Source of the DNA: Deltaproteobacteria bacterium
Lineage (GTDB): Bacteria; Desulfobacterota; DSM-4660; Desulfatiglandales; Desulfatiglandaceae
NCBI GenBank assembly: GCA_018644785.1
Contig: JABGPV010000256.1
Span: forward strand, 1 to 7,011
Reading direction: 5' to 3'
Length of the DNA stretch: 7,011 nucleotides
Position numbers and translations under genes: made by a program. Below are positions 1-6,246 of the stretch, one piece after another. Positions within the stretch are counted from its first letter, which is position 1. Each line of letters begins with the position of its first letter. A model generated the notes under the pieces. The model worked only from the letters and a program-made list of their open reading frames with translations. It had not been told where the DNA came from and did no database searches.

Positions 1-76
1 GCCGAATCGCCGTATACGGACCCGTATGTACGGTGGTGTGGGAGGGGGGAGCTGTGAGGCTCCTCCCTATCCCGAT
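1..76 (+). mobile_element. 3' end of a group II intron (domains V and VI), probably attC-targeting class C
   Basis: Bases 7-36 form a domain V-like hairpin. The lower helix pairs 7-14 with 29-36 and includes a CGC triad (8-10) with a G-U wobble at 9/34. A two-base bulge at 27-28 follows, then an upper helix 15-18/23-26 and a four-base loop GACC. Domain VI pairs 43-52 with 59-68 around a six-base loop, with A69 bulged as the branch point. A69 lies seven bases before the presumed splice site after AT at 75-76, the usual AY end of group II introns. The rest of the intron, including its reverse transcriptase gene, lies left of the window. Class assignment rests on the insertion point, GTT|GGGC, which I recall as the target of attC-specific class C introns. 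The loop is not GNRA and the upper helix is short, so catalytic competence is unproven. Confidence 0.78.
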
Positions 77-80
77 GGGC
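77..80 (-). other. Residual half of cassette attC core site R'' (GCCC, expected to continue AAC)
   Basis: On the strand of the cassette gene, GCCC follows the TAG stop codon with no gap. It is the first four bases of RYYYAAC, and it is complementary to the RRRY half of the core site at 857-851. The remaining AAC and the rest of attC should lie beyond the intron, left of the window. This half site also gives the intron 3' exon boundary. Confidence 0.62.
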
Positions 81-839
81 CTATAGCTCCACTTTTCTAT
101 CTTGATGCATAAGTGGCGCAACGATTGTAGGCTCTGTATCCACCTCAAGATTGAAACTTTCTTGAGGAAAAGGAAACGCCCAAAATTGATCAATGATTCC
201 TTTGAATGGCTCCCGCAAATTGTGTACAGTCATTGGCCCTAAAGGGTCATCAGGTCTCGGAGAACCATTTTTATATAAGAATACAAAATCGCGAAAATCT
301 TCTATATCTATGTAAAACCCATCCTGCACCGCTAATACAGAAATCAATTCACCGTTATAATTTTCTAGCTTTTGTTCCGTGTGACGAGTTACGTCGATCA
401 AATGACCTCTTGTTGCCTGGTAGGTATGATACGATACACCATCCATTATAACTTTATTGTTTTCTGCGATATGCTGCTCTGGAATCTTTGCCTCTTTCCA
501 TTCAGGATGAAAACACTTCACTTCAATAAGATATCGCCTGTCTTGATAACTAACTTCAATGTCGCAATCCTTACCGTTGTCTAATATGCCCTTAGGCTCA
601 TAGGTGATTTTGCATCTCGGAAAGGTATCGATTAAATGGTTTATTATCTTTAATTCGAATACATGATCTTCAACTTGGCGATAGTTTCCATCGCCGCGCT
701 CTATCGCTAATGTTAATTGATTAAGACGTTTATACCATGATGATATATTCGTCACATTTTCACAATTCTGATAAGCTGCCGCAATCTCATCGAGAAATGC
801 CAAATCAAAGCGTTCTATTCTTTTAAGTATTTCTTTCAT
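81..839 (-). CDS. Integron cassette protein with PD-(D/E)XK nuclease-like motif
   Basis: This encodes a 252-residue soluble protein with no signal peptide or membrane segment. I do not recognise a named family. The visible signature is a restriction-endonuclease-like core: Glu62 in a helix, then DCDIEV with Asp93, then YLIEVK with Glu106 and Lys108. This is the spacing and hydrophobic context of PD-(D/E)XK nucleases. DNA cleavage is an inference from this motif only; a defence or toxin-type role is possible but unshown. The start is placed at 839 because the cassette boundary (851-857) lies upstream. A longer frame from 884 would add 15 residues (first Met at 882-884) and would begin outside the cassette. 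Neither start has a convincing Shine-Dalgarno sequence, which is common for cassette genes. The stop codon abuts the attC half site. The AT-rich composition differs from the operon downstream. Confidence 0.75.
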   Translation of the reverse strand: MKEILKRIERFDLAFLDEIAAAYQNCENVTNISSWYKRLNQLTLAIERGDGNYRQVEDHVFELKIINHLIDTFPRCKITYEPKGILDNGKDCDIEVSYQDRRYLIEVKCFHPEWKEAKIPEQHIAENNKVIMDGVSYHTYQATRGHLIDVTRHTEQKLENYNGELISVLAVQDGFYIDIEDFRDFVFLYKNGSPRPDDPLGPMTVHNLREPFKGIIDQFWAFPFPQESFNLEVDTEPTIVAPLMHQDRKVEL

Positions 840-840
840 A

Positions 841-857
841 ATCCAACAAGGCCCAAC
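841..857 (-). other. Integron recombination core site (attI or preceding attC), cassette insertion point
   Basis: On the gene strand GTTGGGC (857-851) matches GTTRRRY exactly. Recombination would fall between its G and first T, placing the cassette start codon about 17 bases inside. Ten bases on, GTTGGAT (847-841) also fits GTTRRRY, and the two share CTTGTTGG as a direct repeat. GTTGGGC is preferred because it is complementary to the GCCC residue at the other end of the cassette. The nearby integrase remnant makes attI more likely than attC, but no clean second integrase-binding site is evident. Confidence 0.6.
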
Positions 858-873
858 AAGTGATTGAGTAGAA

Positions 874-905
874 CTGCGTATCATCTATTTTTGAACGATA
901 CGCAG
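874..905. repeat. Perfect 9-bp inverted repeat CTGCGTATC / GATACGCAG
   Basis: CTGCGTATC at 874-882 is mirrored by GATACGCAG at 897-905 across a 14-base spacer. A further copy, GATACGCAGAA, lies at 1210-1220. The repeat sits between the cassette core site and the integrase remnant, where attI accessory integrase-binding sites or a regulator site would be expected. No T-run follows on either side, so it is not a convincing terminator. The function is unassigned. Confidence 0.6.
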
Positions 906-1189
906 AAGAATTAATTCCAAAAATCATCAAAAACACAATAATCCAATTGATATCAGATATTTAATATTTCGATTCCTTTTCGATGACCTCAAAGTCCCCG
1001 CATTTATTCTTCACTCCAGAATAAGGAAATATTTATCAGTGTTTTGAGCTTGACAACCGGCGAAAATTTTTTGATGAATATCCATGCGAATAACTCCAAC
1101 ACGCTGAACATCAAAGCAGGTTCAAGAATTCATGCAGAATGACTATAAACTCCTGACAATATTTTTACAACTATATACTTTTTTTGTTG

Positions 1190-1195
1190 TATAAT
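1190..1195 (+). promoter_or_regulatory. Candidate -10 element for the integrase remnant
   Basis: TATAAT is a perfect sigma-70 -10 box, 39 bases before the ATG of the integrase fragment. The best -35 match, TTTACA at 1164-1169, is 20 bases away, longer than usual. A 6-bp inverted repeat (1166-1171/1186-1191) overlaps the element and could act as an operator. In such AT-rich DNA a chance match is quite possible. Confidence 0.3.
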
Positions 1196-1209
1196 ATGAA
1201 AATTTGATT

Positions 1210-1220
1210 GATACGCAGAA
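1210..1220 (+). repeat. Second direct copy of GATACGCAGAA
   Basis: These eleven bases are identical to 897-907, and the first nine are the inverse of 874-882. The copy lies 14 bases before the integrase start codon, so it could be a repressor or integrase binding site. That role is inference. Confidence 0.5.
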
Positions 1221-1234
1221 AAAGAGTTTTGATT

Positions 1235-1455
1235 ATGCTGGTAATTCCTACCCTATTACAGGCTCGTTTTGAAGACTGCTACGAAAAAGACAGGTTCCCA
1301 ACAGCCTGAATTGCGCCTATAAAAAATGGCTCAGATATTACCTTGATTTTTGCAGGAAATATAATTTTGAAAGCACGAGCAAGGAAAGTCTCCTTGATTT
1401 TATTCATAAGCGGCCGCTCGAAAAGGGCGACCGCCACCGTTTTGCAATCATATAA
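1235..1455 (+). pseudogene. Integron-integrase-like tyrosine recombinase, N-terminal remnant with frameshift
   Basis: From ATG at 1235 the frame reads MLVIPTLLQARFEDCYEKDR. Homology then shifts by one base near 1293-1294 (apparent loss of one G). It continues VPNSLNCAYKKW, then LRYYLDFCRKYNF, and stops at 1453-1455. This resembles the N-terminal SAM-like core-binding domain I recall from integron integrases of deltaproteobacteria (pattern IPNS..GAYKKWLRYYLDFC.KY). Those proteins are over 300 residues long; about 74 codons remain here. The catalytic domain with its R-H-R-Y residues is absent, so the gene cannot make an active recombinase. An AAGAG ribosome site (1222-1226) lies 8 bases before the ATG. 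Orientation is divergent from the cassette, as expected for intI. Family assignment is from memory of sequence patterns; a non-integron tyrosine recombinase is the main alternative. Confidence 0.68.
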
Positions 1456-1530
1456 CTGCTTAAAATGAATGCAATAGTTCATTCTCAGTTGCGTTTATGT
1501 TATGGTTTCGGTTGCAAAATTGCATTTCAT
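1442..1530 (+). promoter_or_regulatory. Candidate activator-binding sites (TTGCA inverted repeats) upstream of sigma-54 promoter
   Basis: TTGCAATCAT (1442-1451) and ATGAATGCAA (1465-1474) form a 10-bp inverted repeat with one mismatch. A second palindrome, TGCAA-AA-TTGCA, lies at 1513-1524 and continues into TTTCAT, echoing the ATGAA of the first. Relative to the predicted start near 1660 these sit at about -218 to -186 and -148 to -136, the usual place for NtrC-type enhancer sites. The link to a specific regulator is inference, and AT-rich sequence yields such repeats by chance. Confidence 0.4.
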
Positions 1531-1632
1531 CTATCCCCATCTTTTATGCAGGCGCCTTCCGCTTTTGGCTTTCTGAAAATAATGGGCGTAAAAACAAAAG
1601 GTTATAGCTTTTCACCTGAACTTCCATTCATC

Positions 1633-1649
1633 TCGGCACAAGAATTGCT
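1633..1649 (+). promoter_or_regulatory. Sigma-54 (RpoN) -24/-12 promoter of the carboxylase operon
   Basis: The sequence TCGGCACAAGAATTGCT matches TGGCAC-N5-TTGCW at all but one position. GG at 1635-1636 and GC at 1647-1648 are separated by exactly ten bases, the invariant spacing of sigma-54 promoters. The predicted start is near 1660, leaving a leader of about 76 nt before the first gene. Such promoters need an ATP-driven enhancer-binding activator, so the operon should be inducible. From the literature as I recall it, the acetone carboxylase operon of Xanthobacter is likewise controlled by a sigma-54 activator (AcxR). No activator gene lies in this window. Confidence 0.8.
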
Positions 1650-1720
1650 CTATGATAAATGCAGCTGGCCGGCTCAATTGTCCATTTGTATTTTACATTT
1701 TGAACACGCATCCACAGGAA

Positions 1721-1725
1721 AGGAG
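1721..1725 (+). promoter_or_regulatory. Ribosome-binding site deciding the first operon start
   Basis: AGGAG lies ten bases before ATG 1736. It selects that codon over the in-frame ATG at 1652, which lies upstream of the predicted transcription start and has no ribosome site. Confidence 0.75.
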
Positions 1726-1735
1726 AAACAGGTCT

Positions 1736-3736
1736 ATGGGTTTCACAATTGATATTGATACGGGGGGCACCTTCACCGACGGTCTGTTCACGGACGGAAC
1801 AGTGATTAAAAGGGTGAAGGTGGACACAACCCCCCATGACATCACGGTTTCGTGGCTCACCGCCATGCGGGAAGGTGCGCTGAAGTTCGGTTTTCCAACC
1901 CTGCGGGATTTTATGGAACTAGTGGATATCGTCAGGTGGTCCAACACCACCGCCTCCAACATCATCGCTGAAAAAAAAGGGCCTAAAATCGGACTTTTTG
2001 TAACGGAAAACTATCAGGACTCCCTCTATTCCGCTTCAAATGAAAGCCCGGCCTTTGGCCGTCTTGTGGATCAAAATAATATCGAAGTGGTAAGCCTTCC
2101 GCTGGACGGTGCTCAGCTGGTGCTTCAGTTAAAAAAACTGCTCGAAAAAGGAGTCCGTAGAATTTGCATCAGCCTGAAAGACGGTCTTAAGAATCTCAAA
2201 GATGAAATTCAGCTCAAAGAAATTTTTGAGGAGCAATATCCCGATCACTACCTGGGGAATGTGCCCTTTCTCTCCGCAGGCGATATCTGTAAACACCCCG
2301 ATGCCATGACAAGGACCCATGTGGCCCTCATGAATTCCTATGTGCATGATGCCATGGCCCGGGCCATGTTCAAGGCGGAAGACGACCTGCGGGAAAGAGG
2401 ATATCAGGGAACCCTCCTGTTGGGGCAAATTGATGGGGGGGTGGCCAGGGTGGCCAAGACAAAACCCGTGGATACCATTGAGTCCGGACCCATATTCGGT
2501 CTACACGCGGGCGCTTTCTGGGCTCATAAATATAAGCTTGAAAATGTGATCACTCTGGATGTGGGCGGCACCACCACCAAAGTGGGCGTGGTGGAAAATT
2601 ACAGACCGGCCATGCTCCGTGAAGGGAGTATTCTGGACATCCCTTTGAAGCGCCCCATGATCGATCTCAGGAGTATTGCTCTTGGGGGCGGCACCGTTGC
2701 AAGGGTTATGGACGGCAAATTAAAACTGGGACCAGAAAGCATGGGGGCTTATCCGGGACCGGCCTGTTACGATCTGGGTGGTAAACAGTCGACGCTGACC
2801 GACGCCTACCTGACAAAAGGATTCCTGGATCCGGCGTATTTTGCCGGTGGCACCCGGAAGATTAACCTTGAAGCGTCAATGCAGGCCATTGGCGGGAGTA
2901 TTGCCGAACCTTTAGGTTTGGAACCCCATTATGCGGCCTATGAAATTGCGGATCTGGCTACCGGGATGATTGCGAAGGAAATCTCAAGCGTCATTTCCCG
3001 CCGGGGAAAAAGCCCTGAGGATTACACCCTGTTCGCCTTCGGGGGCAACGGCGGCATGGTGGGGTGTGAAGTGGCCCAAAAGGTCGGTATCGAAAAGGTT
3101 CATCTCTTTTCCCTGGGATCCGTTTTCAGCACGTTCGGGTCATCGGTTGCCGATGTGTCCCACACCTATGATTACTCACCCTATTTGCCGGCTTCAAACC
3201 ATGAAGAGTTGGGAAAGATCATTCGTCGAATGATGGAAGATGCCAAAAGGGATATGGAAGGGGAAGGGTTTGATCTGGACGGGGTGGAGACGGAGCTTGA
3301 GATTTCCTTTGAAAGCGAGAAGGATGCGGCGCCCATGATCGTTCCGTGGAGCATCGACACCCTGGATGAAGACGGTGTTTCGCAGATGTTGAAAAAGACA
3401 TTTTTAAAGGGAGGCCTGCCCCAGGAGGCCCTTGATCGCATTGTCGACGTGATGAAACTCCGGGTGAAATCGGAGGTGGCTAAAATCGAGCCCGCGGATC
3501 TTGCCGTTAACGATGAATCCATTGCACCCGCTCAAAAGGGCGACCGTGTGGTGTATCGTGGAAGCGAGAAGGTCACCACCAAATTGTATGACCTGGATAA
3601 ACTTAAACCTGGGAATGTGGTTGACGGTCACGCCCTCATGGAGGGCGAAGATACGACCCATGTGGTCCCCCGGGACTGGCAGTTTGTAATGGATGCCTTT
3701 GGAAACGGCGCCTTGTACAGGAGGTCAAAACAATGA
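1736..3736 (+). CDS. apcA: Acetophenone carboxylase-like subunit A (HyuA-type ATPase, alpha)
   Basis: This 666-residue cytoplasmic protein belongs to the hydantoinase A / acetone carboxylase family. It should be one of two ATPase subunits of an ATP-dependent ketone carboxylase, which activates ketone and/or bicarbonate by phosphorylation. The visible ASKHA fold landmarks are phosphate-1 DIDTGGTFTDG (6-16), ESGP (249-252), phosphate-2 LDVGGTTTKVG (274-284), ALGGGT (315-320), GPESMGAYPGPACY (332-345) and the adenosine-site-like FAFGGNGG (433-440). Two features depart from canonical HyuA and from the paralogue at 4104-6224. Lys282 stands where the phosphate-2 Asp is usual, and NGGMVG replaces the GGPxH motif. 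The nucleotide site may therefore be specialised or weakened. The stop overlaps the next start as ATGA. Assignment to Apc rather than acetone carboxylase or hydantoinase rests mainly on gene order. Confidence 0.85.
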   Translation: MGFTIDIDTGGTFTDGLFTDGTVIKRVKVDTTPHDITVSWLTAMREGALKFGFPTLRDFMELVDIVRWSNTTASNIIAEKKGPKIGLFVTENYQDSLYSASNESPAFGRLVDQNNIEVVSLPLDGAQLVLQLKKLLEKGVRRICISLKDGLKNLKDEIQLKEIFEEQYPDHYLGNVPFLSAGDICKHPDAMTRTHVALMNSYVHDAMARAMFKAEDDLRERGYQGTLLLGQIDGGVARVAKTKPVDTIESGPIFGLHAGAFWAHKYKLENVITLDVGGTTTKVGVVENYRPAMLREGSILDIPLKRPMIDLRSIALGGGTVARVMDGKLKLGPESMGAYPGPACYDLGGKQSTLTDAYLTKGFLDPAYFAGGTRKINLEASMQAIGGSIAEPLGLEPHYAAYEIADLATGMIAKEISSVISRRGKSPEDYTLFAFGGNGGMVGCEVAQKVGIEKVHLFSLGSVFSTFGSSVADVSHTYDYSPYLPASNHEELGKIIRRMMEDAKRDMEGEGFDLDGVETELEISFESEKDAAPMIVPWSIDTLDEDGVSQMLKKTFLKGGLPQEALDRIVDVMKLRVKSEVAKIEPADLAVNDESIAPAQKGDRVVYRGSEKVTTKLYDLDKLKPGNVVDGHALMEGEDTTHVVPRDWQFVMDAFGNGALYRRSKQ

Positions 3737-4107
3737 GCAGTAAGATAATGATCACGGAATATCTGGACCTTGATCTCGACGAGGCAAAATGGCATTGCAG
3801 TTCCTGCGGTCATGGCCTCATCGATGCGGAAAAGAACTATAAGGAGGGGTGTCTGGTTTACGGCAGGGATCCCAGAGAGGTGCACAATCCCGGTTTTGAG
3901 GGGGAATATAATTTTGCGCCGGATCCCGATTGGGTCAGGATCGTGGAGTTTTATTGTCCGGCCTGCGGCGTTCAGATTGAAACGGAATACCTTCCCCTGG
4001 GCCATCCCATTACCCATGATATTGAGATTGACCTCAAAAGCCTAAAGGAGCGGATCGCCAAGGGCGAACTCGTAATCGTCGACAAAAGATTGGAGGTGAG
4101 GTCATGA
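3733..4107 (+). CDS. apcB: Acetophenone carboxylase-like small subunit B (acetone carboxylase gamma family, zinc-binding)
   Basis: This 124-residue protein has two CxxC pairs, Cys22-Ser-Ser-Cys25 and Cys75-Pro-Ala-Cys78, plus Cys40. Four paired cysteines fit a structural zinc site of ribbon type. Size, position and the HCSSCGHGLI and FYCPACGVQIETEYLPLGHP segments fit the acetone carboxylase gamma-like subunit that bridges the large subunits in this enzyme class. A strong Shine-Dalgarno AGGAGG (3719-3724) lies eight bases before the ATG. The start overlaps the upstream stop, and the stop overlaps the next start (both ATGA), implying translational coupling and a fixed stoichiometry with the two ATPase subunits. 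There is no membrane segment or signal peptide. Zinc binding is inferred from the cysteines, not proven. Confidence 0.82.
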   Translation: MSSKIMITEYLDLDLDEAKWHCSSCGHGLIDAEKNYKEGCLVYGRDPREVHNPGFEGEYNFAPDPDWVRIVEFYCPACGVQIETEYLPLGHPITHDIEIDLKSLKERIAKGELVIVDKRLEVRS

Positions 4108-6224
4108 ACACCATAGACATCGATGTGGGCGGAACTTTTACGGACCTGGTGCTCAATTTTGAAGGCAGGACTATCATCAAGAAATCACCCACCACGCCCT
4201 ATGATCTGTCCATCTGTTTTTTGGGCGCCATTGAACAAGGCGCCGAAGAGTTGGACATGGAACTGGATGAAATGCTGCCCGAGATCGATCTTCTCAGGTA
4301 TTCCACAACCGTTGCCATGAACCGGCTTATCGAGCGGAAAGGTCCCCGTCTGGGCCTCATTGCAACGGAAGGGCATGAAGACGCCATATTGATCGGTCGC
4401 GGCGCCCAGTGGGTGGACGGCACCCGCATTACGGAGCGAAGAGACATTGCGGTTCAGAATAAACCCCTTCCCCTTATCCCACGGGAACTCATTGTGGGGG
4501 TCAAGGAACGGATCGATTCCTTCGGGAACATTATCCGGCCCCTGGATGAGGAGGATGTTCGAAAAAAGGTCCACTACCTGGTGGACAAGGGTGTCCGGGG
4601 CTTTGTGGTATCGCTTCTCTGGTCGCCGGCCAACTCGGACCACGAAAAGAGGATTAAGCAGATTATTCGTGAAGAATACAAAGAATACTATCTGGGATTT
4701 TTGCCTGTGGTACTGGCCAGTGATGTCATCGGCCGCACGGGGGAATATCAGAGAACCATGTCGGCTGTCCTGGATGCATACCTTTTTCGCTCCATGCAGA
4801 TGGAACTCTCCGCCATGTGGGACAGACTTCGAGAGTACGGTTATGCGGGTCCCTTCATGATGGTGCATAACTCAGGCGGTATGGCCGAGGTATTCAAGAC
4901 CGACGCGGTTCGAACATACAGCGCCGGTCCCGTGGCGGGTCTCATCGGTTCCTACCGGCTGGCCAAAGAGATAGGCCATAAAAACGTCATCACCACCGAT
5001 GTGGGGGGAACCAGCTTTGACATCGGCCTGGTGGTGGACCAAAGCGTCAGAAATTATGACTTTCGCCCCATACTGGACCGGTGGATGGTGGGGATGACCA
5101 TGCTGCAGACCATGAGCATCGGCGCCGGCGGCGGGTCCATTGCATGGCTCAATACCCTCTTAGGCAACCAGTTGGAAGTGGGGCCCCAGAGTGCGGGATC
5201 GTACCCCGGCCCCATCTGTTACGATCAGGGGGGAGAAGCGCCAACGGTCACCGACGCGGACCTGGTGCTGGGATACATCGACCCGGACTACTATTTCGGC
5301 GGCAATATGATGTTGAACAAGGAAAAGGCTGAAGAGGCCATTAAAACCAAACTGGCCGACCCTCTGGGGTTGAGCGTTCCCGATACCGCTCTGCTCATTC
5401 GGAAGATCGTGGACAACCACATGGCGGCCGCCATCCGCAAGGAGATCAATTTGCGGGGTTACGACCCCAGGGAATTCGTGCTGTTTGCAGTGGGCGGCGG
5501 TGGACCCACCCACGTGGCCGGATATATGGGGGATATCCCCACGGCCATGGCCTTTCCGTTCTCTCCGGTATTTTCAGCTTTAGGGTCTTCGGTCATGGAT
5601 ATCATGCATATTTATGAGGCCAGCAAGCGGTATATGGTCATGGAACCGGGGACCGCCCAATTCAACACGAATTTTGATGAATTCAACCATGAAGTGGAAG
5701 TCTTGATTGAGAAAGCCAAAAAGGAATTGCAGGGTGAGGGGCTTGACCTTGAAAAGGCGGTGTTCAAGCTGGAACTGGACATGCTCTACGGCGGACAGGT
5801 GCACCGCAAACGGGCCAGTTCTCCGCTGCTTTATATCAAAAGCCAGGCCGATATTGAAGCCGTTTATCAATCATTTGAAAAGGAGTTCAGCGAAACCTTC
5901 AGTCCGTTGGTGGTTCATCCTGAGGGAGGATGCTATGTGGAGAGCTTTGTGCTCACTGCCTCCATCCCCACGGAAAAACCGCCGCTTGCGGTTTACCAAA
6001 TGGAAGGCCCTGACCCCTCGGCTGCAAAAAAGGGAACCCGATCCTGCTACTGGGGAAACGGGGGGGTTGAGGAATCGCCGGTCTATGAATATGGCCAGAT
6101 GAAAGCAGGCAATATCCTTAAAGGACCTGCCATCCTCGAAACGGAATACACCACCCTGGTGTTGCCGCCGGGGCTTACCTGCACCATCGATGAAAACCTT
6201 TTTTCCCGTATCGAACGGGCTTAA
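4104..6224 (+). CDS. apcC: Acetophenone carboxylase-like subunit C (second HyuA-type ATPase, alpha')
   Basis: This 706-residue paralogue of the first operon product carries more canonical HyuA motifs. They are phosphate-1 DIDVGGTFTD (5-14), YSAGPVAG (272-279), phosphate-2 TDVGGTSFDIG (298-308) with Asp306 present, SIGAGGGSIA (338-347), GPQSAGSYPGPICY (360-373) and FAVGGGGPTH (461-470). The C-terminal third carries the beta-rich segment seen in HyuA/OplA proteins, ending in GPAILETEYTTLVLPPG (674-690). It likely supplies a fully competent ATP site, while the other paralogue may be altered. A GGAGGTGA ribosome site (4092-4099) precedes the start, which overlaps the upstream stop. Two HyuA-like genes flanking a gamma-type gene is the layout of acetophenone carboxylase; acetone carboxylase has only one HyuA subunit. 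The substrate is not determined by sequence. Confidence 0.85.
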   Translation: MNTIDIDVGGTFTDLVLNFEGRTIIKKSPTTPYDLSICFLGAIEQGAEELDMELDEMLPEIDLLRYSTTVAMNRLIERKGPRLGLIATEGHEDAILIGRGAQWVDGTRITERRDIAVQNKPLPLIPRELIVGVKERIDSFGNIIRPLDEEDVRKKVHYLVDKGVRGFVVSLLWSPANSDHEKRIKQIIREEYKEYYLGFLPVVLASDVIGRTGEYQRTMSAVLDAYLFRSMQMELSAMWDRLREYGYAGPFMMVHNSGGMAEVFKTDAVRTYSAGPVAGLIGSYRLAKEIGHKNVITTDVGGTSFDIGLVVDQSVRNYDFRPILDRWMVGMTMLQTMSIGAGGGSIAWLNTLLGNQLEVGPQSAGSYPGPICYDQGGEAPTVTDADLVLGYIDPDYYFGGNMMLNKEKAEEAIKTKLADPLGLSVPDTALLIRKIVDNHMAAAIRKEINLRGYDPREFVLFAVGGGGPTHVAGYMGDIPTAMAFPFSPVFSALGSSVMDIMHIYEASKRYMVMEPGTAQFNTNFDEFNHEVEVLIEKAKKELQGEGLDLEKAVFKLELDMLYGGQVHRKRASSPLLYIKSQADIEAVYQSFEKEFSETFSPLVVHPEGGCYVESFVLTASIPTEKPPLAVYQMEGPDPSAAKKGTRSCYWGNGGVEESPVYEYGQMKAGNILKGPAILETEYTTLVLPPGLTCTIDENLFSRIERA

Positions 6225-6246
6225 TTTGACATGAGGAGATAAAAGA

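Larger units (their letters stand above)
906..1234. other. AT-rich non-coding interval between attI-like site and integrase remnant
   Basis: I see no credible gene here on either strand. It holds a 7-bp hairpin (TTATTCT 1004-1010 / AGAATAA 1018-1024) and a 6-bp stem (TACAAC 1166-1171 / GTTGTA 1186-1191) over a T-rich loop. It also holds the second GATACGCAGAA copy at 1210-1220. In an integron this interval would carry the integrase promoter and the cassette promoter. No clear minus-strand -35/-10 pair for the cassette was found. Confidence 0.55.
1..1455. mobile_element. Decayed chromosomal integron: intI remnant, attI-like region, one cassette, intron in attC
   Basis: Several independent signs agree. 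A truncated integron-integrase-like reading frame (1235-1455, plus strand) diverges from a minus-strand gene (81-839). That gene is preceded on its own strand by a GTTRRRY core site (GTTGGGC, 857-851). It is followed directly by GCCC (80-77), the first four bases of the complementary RYYYAAC core. A group II intron 3' end sits exactly where AAC should follow. In integrons the integrase gene diverges from attI and its cassettes, and a cassette's two core sites are complementary; both hold here. The region is visibly more AT-rich than the operon to the right. The right limit is where the integrase homology stops and is only approximate. The left limit lies outside the window. The assembly is inference; the individual motifs are seen directly. 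Confidence 0.68.

Noticed and set aside
841..847. GTTGGAT (minus strand) as the primary recombination core site
   Set aside because: It fits GTTRRRY, but it is not complementary to the GCCC residue at the other end of the cassette, whereas GTTGGGC at 857-851 is.
840..884. Longer start at 884 for the minus-strand cassette gene
   Set aside because: The extra 15 residues would be encoded by sequence outside the cassette, across the core site and the GATACGCAG repeat. The Met at 839 lies just inside the cassette boundary.
1004..1024. 7-bp hairpin as a transcription terminator
   Set aside because: The stem is AT-rich and no T-run follows on either strand, so it lacks the form of an intrinsic terminator.
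1279..1482. 67-residue minus-strand frame over the integrase remnant
   Set aside because: It is antisense to the recognisable recombinase peptide, with no domain or ribosome site, so it is a shadow frame.
1652..1735. In-frame upstream extension of the first operon gene by 28 residues from ATG 1652
   Set aside because: It begins before the predicted sigma-54 transcription start (about 1660) and has no ribosome site. HyuA proteins begin directly with the phosphate-1 motif, which starts at residue 6 from ATG 1736.
1465..1752. 95-residue plus-strand open frame
   Set aside because: It overlaps the promoter and the first gene, has no recognisable domain and no ribosome site, and its composition looks like chance translation of non-coding DNA.
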